In this document: in pieces, positions 1 to 5,175 of the stretch | Layout of the letters: the number at the start of each line of letters is the position of its first letter | Position numbering within the stretch: position 1 is the stretch's first letter | Source: Filomicrobium sp. | Lineage (GTDB): Bacteria > Pseudomonadota > Alphaproteobacteria > Rhizobiales > Hyphomicrobiaceae | Reading direction: 5' to 3' | DNA: 7,885 nt | Assembly: GCA_021775655.1 (NCBI GenBank) | Contig: JAJFHK010000161.1 | Location: forward strand, 1-7,885 | The notes under the pieces: generated by a model | Told to the model about the DNA's origin: nothing | The model's input: only the letters and a program-made list of their open reading frames with translations | Databases searched by the model: none | Position numbers and translations under genes: made by a program

Positions 1-1835
1 TCCTCAGCCGAAGGTACGTCGTGGATTGACGTATCGGCGATCAATACGGCTCGGCCGCGAGACAGCGCAAGGCTCACACCAATGACCGTGCGGTTCGGCG
101 CTACATCAAGGACGCGATGCACATCCTTGAAAATCCCCGCCCAGCTTCGTGTGGCGCCCGAGACCATCGCATCGGCGTATCCGTGCGCGACCATCAATGC
201 GGCAAAGACGTTACGCTCGTTCTGTACGATGCGCTGGCAGTCGCGTTTTAGATAGCCACGCCGCTGCAGACGTTCATAGAGGTACTCCGTAAACTCCTCG
301 ACATACGGGGAAAGTCTCGTGTCGTGCAGTTCAAACTCCGGGCGCAGCGCGATGCCAAGTCCCTCGAAGGTGTCTTTGACTCGCGTACCTGAACCAACGA
401 GCAAGGGCTGCCCGAACCCTTGCGAATAAAATGTGTTGGCAGCCCGGATAACTGCTGGCTCTTCACCCTCAGCGAAGATGACCCGCTTCGGGTCGCCGCG
501 CACACTCTCGAAGATCGATTGCAACCAATCGGAAAGTGGATCGAGTCGTCCTGTAAGACGCGCGACGTAGGCGTCCATGTCTGCGATTGGCGCAAGCGCG
601 ACGCCGGTGTCCATCGCAGCCTTGGCAACGGCAGGTGGTATTGAAGAAATGAGCCGCGGATCGAATGGGGCGGGAATAATATATTCGGGCCCGAACATCG
701 GTCTGCGACCTTGATAGGCGCGCGCCACCTGATCGGGAACGTCTTCACGTGCCAGCGCCGCGAGCGCTTCGGCTGCTGCAACTTTCATCGCGGCATTTAT
801 TGTTGAAGCTTGCACGTCGAGCGCACCGCGGAAAATGAAGGGGAAACACAAGACGTTATTGACCTGGTTGGGATAGTCTGAGCGGCCCGTTGCCATAACT
901 GCATCGTTACGGACCGCCAAAACATCTTCGGGTGAGATTTCTGGCTCTGGGTTTGCCATCGCAAAAATTATCGGCTTGTCGGCCATGCTCGCGATCATCT
1001 CGCCGCTGACGATGCCGCCCGCCGACAATCCCAGGAAGATGTCTGCGCCCTTGAGGGCTTCTTGAAGTTTGCGCATTTTCGTTTTGCGTGCGAACGGTTC
1101 CTTGTAGCGATCCATCAACTCCTTGCGGCCTTCGTAGACGACACCCTCGATGTCGCTGACGATGAGGTTTTCACGTTTGAGGCCCATCGTGACGAGGAGG
1201 TTGAGGCAGGCAAGCGCGGCGGCGCCTGCTCCACTCGCCACCATTTGAACCTCGTCAAGCTCCTTGCCGACGACCTTCAAAGCATTAAGGATGCCGGCAG
1301 CAACGACGATTGCCGTTCCGTGTTGATCGTCGTGGAATACGGGAATGTCGAGCAACTCTTTGAGCTGTTCCTCGATGATAAAGCAGTCGGGTGCCTTGAT
1401 GTCTTCAAGGTTGATGCCCCCGAAACTGGGCGCGAGATATTTTACGGAATTGACGAATTCCACCGGGTCTTCCGTCGAAACCAGCAGGTCTATGGCGTCG
1501 ATATCGGCAAATCGCTTGAATAGAGCACCCTTCCCCTCCATCACCGGCTTGGAGGCTAACGCTCCCAGATTGCCGAGACCGAGGATCGCGGTGCCATTCG
1601 AAACCACCGCAACGAGGTTGCCTTTGTTGGTGTAGTCATAGACAGCCTGGGGGTCCTCGGCGATGGCCTTGACCGGGACGGCGACGCCAGGCGAGTAAGC
1701 CAGCGACAGATCGCGCTGAGTCGCCAAAGGCTTCGTTGGAGTGATTTCAAGCTTTCCAGGCTTGCCCTGCGAATGAAACTGCAGGGCTTCCTGGGGCGTG
1801 AAACGCGCTTCTGTGAAGCGGCCGGGGTGGGACAT
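1..1835 (-). CDS. maeB: NADP-type malic enzyme with C-terminal phosphotransacetylase-like domain (partial, 3' end outside window)
   Basis: Oxidatively decarboxylates L-malate to pyruvate and CO2 with reduction of NAD(P), in the cytoplasm; it links C4-dicarboxylates to pyruvate and acetyl-CoA supply. The minus strand reads open for about 611 codons from the ATG at 1835. Visible in order: LAYSPGVA with the presumed catalytic Tyr47; PVMEGK with catalytic Lys102; metal-ligand motifs LEDIKAPD (E144, D145) and FHDDQHGTA (D170); a nucleotide-binding glycine motif SGAGAAA (about 201-207); MANPEPEISP (about 293-302) and TGRSDYPNQVNNVL (about 316-329). A phosphotransacetylase-like domain starts near 435 (RVIFAEGEE at 451) and runs off the edge. 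The family is usually about 750-770 residues, so roughly 150 are missing. In this large family the PTA domain is generally thought regulatory. An in-frame ATG at 1952 would add 39 residues unlike the family, so 1835 is preferred, although its Shine-Dalgarno is weak. NADP rather than NAD preference is inferred from family type only. Confidence 0.95.
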   Translation of the reverse strand, partial: MSHPGRFTEARFTPQEALQFHSQGKPGKLEITPTKPLATQRDLSLAYSPGVAVPVKAIAEDPQAVYDYTNKGNLVAVVSNGTAILGLGNLGALASKPVMEGKGALFKRFADIDAIDLLVSTEDPVEFVNSVKYLAPSFGGINLEDIKAPDCFIIEEQLKELLDIPVFHDDQHGTAIVVAAGILNALKVVGKELDEVQMVASGAGAAALACLNLLVTMGLKRENLIVSDIEGVVYEGRKELMDRYKEPFARKTKMRKLQEALKGADIFLGLSAGGIVSGEMIASMADKPIIFAMANPEPEISPEDVLAVRNDAVMATGRSDYPNQVNNVLCFPFIFRGALDVQASTINAAMKVAAAEALAALAREDVPDQVARAYQGRRPMFGPEYIIPAPFDPRLISSIPPAVAKAAMDTGVALAPIADMDAYVARLTGRLDPLSDWLQSIFESVRGDPKRVIFAEGEEPAVIRAANTFYSQGFGQPLLVGSGTRVKDTFEGLGIALRPEFELHDTRLSPYVEEFTEYLYERLQRRGYLKRDCQRIVQNERNVFAALMVAHGYADAMVSGATRSWAGIFKDVHRVLDVAPNRTVIGVSLALSRGRAVLIADTSIHDVPSAE

Positions 1836-1907
1836 GAATGGGGTCCAGAGGCAGGAGTGAGGGCAACGCCATGGCGCCAGCAGTTTCACTGGCGACCGTT
1901 GCTGTGG

Positions 1908-1923
1908 CGTGTTGGGCAACACG
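1908..1923. promoter_or_regulatory. 16-bp dyad, possible operator upstream of the malic enzyme gene
   Basis: The sequence CGTGTTG-GG-CAACACG has perfect 7-bp arms around a 2-bp centre. It lies 73-88 bp upstream of the malic enzyme start, a position suited to a dimeric transcription factor. The CAACA arm is repeated in inverted form just beyond it (TGTTG at 1926-1930), so overlapping dyads exist. No regulator family can be assigned from the sequence; the function is inferred from symmetry and position. Confidence 0.35.
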
Positions 1924-2058
1924 ATATGTTGCAATGCCAAAGCGCACAACATACCCGTCTGACCAATGGTTTAGGCAACTTTTGTAGTTGACGGTAGGCT
2001 TTGCAGGGGTTTCCCCCAATAGCATTGGCAGGCTATGGCTGGCCGGACCTAGTGTGGG

Positions 2059-2111
2059 GATTCAGGAACTCGCCTACTTTAGCAGCGCCGTAGGGAGCGA
2101 ATTCCTGAATC
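2059..2111. repeat. Long imperfect inverted repeat (stem-loop 1) upstream of mutS
   Basis: Left arm GATTCAGGAA (2059-2068) pairs perfectly with TTCCTGAATC (2102-2111). After one mismatch (C2069 against A2101) pairing continues as TCGC (2070-2073) with GCGA (2097-2100), then, past a 3-nt bulge (2094-2096), CTAC (2074-2077) with GTAG (2090-2093). The loop is 12 nt (2078-2089). In total 18 base pairs form. There is no following T-run on either strand, which argues against a terminator. It could be a regulatory structure or a decayed palindromic repeat. Confidence 0.7.
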
Positions 2112-2128
2112 ATAAACCAAGCTAGAAT
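2102..2128 (+). promoter_or_regulatory. Weak candidate promoter for mutS
   Basis: TAGAAT at 2123-2128 differs from the TATAAT consensus at one position. The only -35 candidate is TTCCTG at 2102-2107 with a 15-nt spacer, a poor match that overlaps the right arm of stem-loop 1. If used, transcription would begin near 2135 and the mutS leader would carry the whole of stem-loop 2. Alphaproteobacterial promoters often deviate from the E. coli consensus, so this is only a suggestion. Confidence 0.25.
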
Positions 2129-2141
2129 CATAGGCTTGCTC

Positions 2142-2210
2142 GTGTCCTTCTTGAACCAGAAGTTCGCTGAACGAGCGCTGCAAAGGTGCCGAACGTCTGG
2201 TTCAGGACAC
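2142..2210. repeat. Long inverted repeat (stem-loop 2) just before the mutS start
   Basis: GTGTCC (2142-2147) pairs with GGACAC (2205-2210). After a 4-nt left-side bulge TTCT (2148-2151), TGAACCAGA (2152-2160) pairs perfectly with TCTGGTTCA (2196-2204). After an A-G mismatch (2161 with 2195), GTTCG (2162-2166) pairs with CGAAC (2190-2194). The loop is 23 nt (2167-2189). That makes 20 base pairs ending 15 bp before the earliest mutS start codon. The position suits a 5' leader structure; no T-run follows, so it is not a typical terminator. Confidence 0.7.
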
Positions 2211-2225
2211 TAGGCGTATCCGGTC

Positions 2226-5105
2226 GTGCGGTTGGCGAAACGAATGTCGCGAATGAAATCCAAAACGAAGAATGGGCCACGCAGCGACACCGAGCGTACG
2301 GCGGCGGTCGAGGCAGCTATAGCCGCAGGTGCTACGCCTTCCATGGCCCAGTATCTGGAGATCAAGGCCGCCAATCCGGACAGTCTCTTGTGGTATCGGA
2401 TGGGCGATTTTTATGAACTCTTTTTCGAAGATGCCGTCACCGCTGCAGCAGCACTTACCATCACGCTCACAAAACGCGGAAAGCACCTTGGCGAAGATAT
2501 TCCGATGTGCGGCGTCCCAGTCGTTCGTGCCGATGAATATCTTGAACGGCTGATCCGCCAGGGCTACCGAGTCGCTGTCTGCGAGCAACTTGAAGATCCC
2601 GCGGAAGCGAGGAAACGCGGCGCAAAGTCTGTCGTAAAACGCGATGTCGTTCGGCTCGTCACGCCCGGTACGCTGACAGAGGACTCACTTCTCGAACCAA
2701 CCGCCCGGAACTTTCTGACAGCACTTTTTCCAATTCCCGGCAATAACGGCTCCACCCAATCGTGCCATCAAGTCGCGCTCGCTTCTCTAGATATATCAAC
2801 AGGAGAATTCGAGATCGGGACGACTTCGGGGACCGACCTCCCAGGTGAACTTGCACGCCTTGCGCCACGCGAAATTCTGAGCCCAGACAATGCCTCCGAA
2901 AATGCCAGCTTGAGCCGGGCGCTCTCGATTTCGCCCGCCGCCCAAACGCCCTTGCCAGCGGCCCACTTTAATAGCCGATCTGGTGAGCGCGATCTCAAAG
3001 CCCGCCTCGGTGTGGCCGATCTTAATGCTTTCGGTCAATTCTCCAGAAGCGAGCTTGCAGTAATCGGCGGGCTCCTCAAATACGTCGACCTCACACAGAT
3101 AGGAAAAAGACCGGTAGTCCGCGCACCCCGGCGCGCCGCTGGCGATGCAGTGCTCCTGATCGATCCGTCGAGCCGCGCAAGCCTCGAATTGACCCGCTCG
3201 GTAAGTGGCGAAAAGAAGGGAAGTCTTTTGTCGGCGATCGACCGCACGGTCACGGGAGCGGGCGCGCGCGAATTGGCAGCTCGCCTGTCGAGCCCGCTGT
3301 GCGACATCGCTGCGATTAACGCTAGGTTGGATGCCGTTTCGCACCTGATCGACGAGCCGGACCTGCGCGAAGACGTGAGAAAAGTCCTTGCCGGCGCAAC
3401 TGATATCGCGCGCGCCATTTCCAGGCTGTCATTCGGACGCGGTTCGCCACGCGATCTTGGATTCGTGCGCAACGGTCTGTCAGCTTCCGCAAACTGTGCC
3501 GGTCTAATTGCGGATGGTGCACGAGTCATGGGCCTTCCCGACGAACTTTATCGAATCGCTGCACGCCTCAATCTGGCATCCGGCCCACTTCTCGATGCCT
3601 TGCAGTCCGCCCTTGTCGAGGAACTCCCCGTCCACCGACGTGAAGGCGGTTTTGTGCGCATGGACTTCATGAAGGACCTCGACGAGGCCCGCCGCCTTAA
3701 GGAGGACGCGCGTCAGATCCTCGCTGAGCTAGAAGCCCGCTACCGTGAAGAGACCGGCGTAAAAACTCTCAAGGTTCGCCAGAACAACATTCTTGGCTTC
3801 TATATCGAGGTCACGCAGGGAAACGCCGAACCATTGATGTCGCCGCCGCTCGACAAGGTCTTCCGCCACCGCCAGACAATGGCCAACGCGATGCGATTCG
3901 TCACCGACGAACTCGCAGAAACTGAAGGACGAATCGCAACCGCCGCGGAGCGCGCACTCGCTCTTGAACAGGACGTATTCAACGATCTTGCCCGACGTAT
4001 AGGGGAGGCCGAAGTTGAACTCACGGACATTGCATCCGCGGTGGCCGAACTTGATGTCGCCGCAGCACTCGCTGATCTGGCAGAGCGTGAGAATTACTGC
4101 CGGCCCGCATTACTTTCAGACCAGACCTTCGACATTCGCGCCGGTCGTCATCCAGTTGTCGAACAATCGCTAAAAGCAGCCAGCGAAGGCCCGTTCATCG
4201 AAAACGATTGCCTGCTTGGCCGCGCACCTGAAACCCCTGGCAGCAATCAACAGGACTACACCCAGCCGGCCCCAGACCCCGATAGTCTTCCGCCCGGATT
4301 TGACGACAGCCGCGCCGCCCGCATCTGGCTTGTCACCGGTCCGAACATGGCAGGTAAGTCGACCTTCCTACGCCAGAATGCCCTGATTAGCGTGCTTGCC
4401 CAAATGGGTTCGTTCGTACCTGCCGAGCGTGCTTCCATCGGCATCGTTGACCGGTTGTTCTCGCGAGTCGGTGCATCTGACGATCTCGCCCGTGGCCGGT
4501 CCACATTCATGGTCGAAATGGTTGAGACCGCAGCCATTCTCAATCAAGCCAGTGACCGCTCACTCGTCATTCTGGACGAGATCGGTCGCGGCACGTCGAC
4601 GTTCGATGGACTATCGATTGCGTGGGCGTGTGTGGAATACCTGCACGAAGTCCGCTGCTGCCGGACGCTGTTCGCAACGCACTATCACGAGTTGACAGCA
4701 CTTGCCGAACGCCTAGCTGAGGTCGCCAACGTAACGATCGACGTCAAGGAGTGGCGCGACGAAATTATTTTTTTACACAAGGTAAAGCCGGGTGCTGCCG
4801 ATCGCTCGTATGGCATCCAGGTAGCAAAACTTGCAGGACTCCCCGCCGACGTTATCGCCCGTGCTGGCCAGGTCTTGGCCCTGCTTCAAGATGCCGACCG
4901 GAAAAATACGCGCACACCTGATATGCTTATGGATGACCTGCCGCTGTTCGCGGCTGTCAGGCCCGAAAATCCACTGGACGCCGGCGCAGATGTATCGGCG
5001 GTCGAAACCGAGCTGAATTCGATCAACCCGGATGAACTCACGCCGAAAGCTGCCCTTGACGCGCTCTACCGTCTAAAGGCGCTATTGAGTGAGAACAGCA
5101 GCTGA
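2226..5105 (+). CDS. mutS: DNA mismatch repair protein MutS
   Basis: Recognises base mismatches and small insertion/deletion loops in newly replicated DNA and, with ATP, recruits MutL. Numbered from GTG 2226 (959 residues), the mismatch-binding Phe-x-Glu motif lies in MGDFYELF (F62, E64), in domain I. The connector domain starts near 180; lever and clamp follow (GFYIEV at 524-529). The ATPase domain has Walker A GPNMAGKST (K711, S712), Walker B LVILDEIGRGTSTFDG (D784, E785) and ATHYHE (H819). A C-terminal DDLPLF (903-908) resembles a beta-clamp-binding peptide. At 853 residues, E. coli MutS is shorter; the excess is N-terminal, within the connector/core, and in a proline-rich linker before Walker A. 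The start is uncertain: in-frame ATGs at 2244 and 2253 are equally plausible and none has a strong Shine-Dalgarno (a TAGG at 2211-2214 precedes GTG 2226). All catalytic motifs are intact. glnD follows closely in the same direction. Confidence 0.98.
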   Translation: MRLAKRMSRMKSKTKNGPRSDTERTAAVEAAIAAGATPSMAQYLEIKAANPDSLLWYRMGDFYELFFEDAVTAAAALTITLTKRGKHLGEDIPMCGVPVVRADEYLERLIRQGYRVAVCEQLEDPAEARKRGAKSVVKRDVVRLVTPGTLTEDSLLEPTARNFLTALFPIPGNNGSTQSCHQVALASLDISTGEFEIGTTSGTDLPGELARLAPREILSPDNASENASLSRALSISPAAQTPLPAAHFNSRSGERDLKARLGVADLNAFGQFSRSELAVIGGLLKYVDLTQIGKRPVVRAPRRAAGDAVLLIDPSSRASLELTRSVSGEKKGSLLSAIDRTVTGAGARELAARLSSPLCDIAAINARLDAVSHLIDEPDLREDVRKVLAGATDIARAISRLSFGRGSPRDLGFVRNGLSASANCAGLIADGARVMGLPDELYRIAARLNLASGPLLDALQSALVEELPVHRREGGFVRMDFMKDLDEARRLKEDARQILAELEARYREETGVKTLKVRQNNILGFYIEVTQGNAEPLMSPPLDKVFRHRQTMANAMRFVTDELAETEGRIATAAERALALEQDVFNDLARRIGEAEVELTDIASAVAELDVAAALADLAERENYCRPALLSDQTFDIRAGRHPVVEQSLKAASEGPFIENDCLLGRAPETPGSNQQDYTQPAPDPDSLPPGFDDSRAARIWLVTGPNMAGKSTFLRQNALISVLAQMGSFVPAERASIGIVDRLFSRVGASDDLARGRSTFMVEMVETAAILNQASDRSLVILDEIGRGTSTFDGLSIAWACVEYLHEVRCCRTLFATHYHELTALAERLAEVANVTIDVKEWRDEIIFLHKVKPGAADRSYGIQVAKLAGLPADVIARAGQVLALLQDADRKNTRTPDMLMDDLPLFAAVRPENPLDAGADVSAVETELNSINPDELTPKAALDALYRLKALLSENSS

Positions 5106-5129
5106 AGTGAACTCAGTCCAATTAGCAGA

Positions 5130-5143
5130 TCGCGGTGCCGCGA
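5130..5143. repeat. 14-bp dyad in the mutS-glnD junction
   Basis: TCGCGG-TG-CCGCGA has perfect 6-bp arms around a 2-bp centre and lies 25 bp after the mutS stop. As RNA it could form only a tight hairpin, and no T-run follows, so it is not a terminator. If glnD starts at GTG 5107, this is simply coding sequence. Confidence 0.3.
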
Positions 5144-5175
5144 ATACGCAATTGACCATCGAAGGCAAAGACATA

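Larger units (their letters stand above)
1836..2225. other. Divergent intergenic region between malic enzyme and mutS, rich in dyad symmetry
   Basis: This 390-bp stretch separates two divergently transcribed genes and must carry at least the malic enzyme promoter and probably that of mutS. Short open frames cross it on both strands, but none has a recognisable product or a good ribosome binding site. It contains a small GC-rich hairpin (1875-1894, 6-bp arms), a 16-bp dyad (1908-1923), a GGGG-TTT-CCCC hairpin (2006-2016), a CCAAT-agc-ATTGG dyad (2016-2028), two long stem-loops (2059-2111, 2142-2210) and an 8-bp direct repeat (2107-2114, 2125-2132). No stem is followed by a T-run in either direction, so I call no intrinsic terminator here. 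Confidence 0.8.

Noticed and set aside
1062..1523. Plus-strand open frame of 153 codons and other plus-strand frames within 1-1835
   Set aside because: They lie antisense to the malic enzyme, whose motifs are unmistakable, and their translations resemble no protein family.
1836..1952. N-terminal extension of the malic enzyme from an ATG at 1952
   Set aside because: The frame is open, but the 39 added residues do not look like this family's N terminus and would cover the operator-like dyad; 1835 fits the family better.
2026..2045. Possible sigma-54 promoter (TGGCAG near the start of the stretch)
   Set aside because: The -24-like TGGCA is present, but the expected TTGC at -12 spacing reads GGCT, so the consensus fails.
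2059..2210. Intrinsic terminators formed by the two intergenic stem-loops
   Set aside because: Neither stem is followed by a run of T on either strand, and neither gene ends here: both are transcribed away from this region.
2186..2416. Small plus-strand open frame of 76 codons overlapping the mutS start
   Set aside because: It is out of frame with mutS, overlaps its conserved domain I and has no recognisable product or ribosome binding site.
2796..3529. Long minus-strand open frames (up to 182 codons) within mutS
   Set aside because: These are antisense shadows of a GC-rich coding region; the plus-strand frame carries continuous MutS homology.
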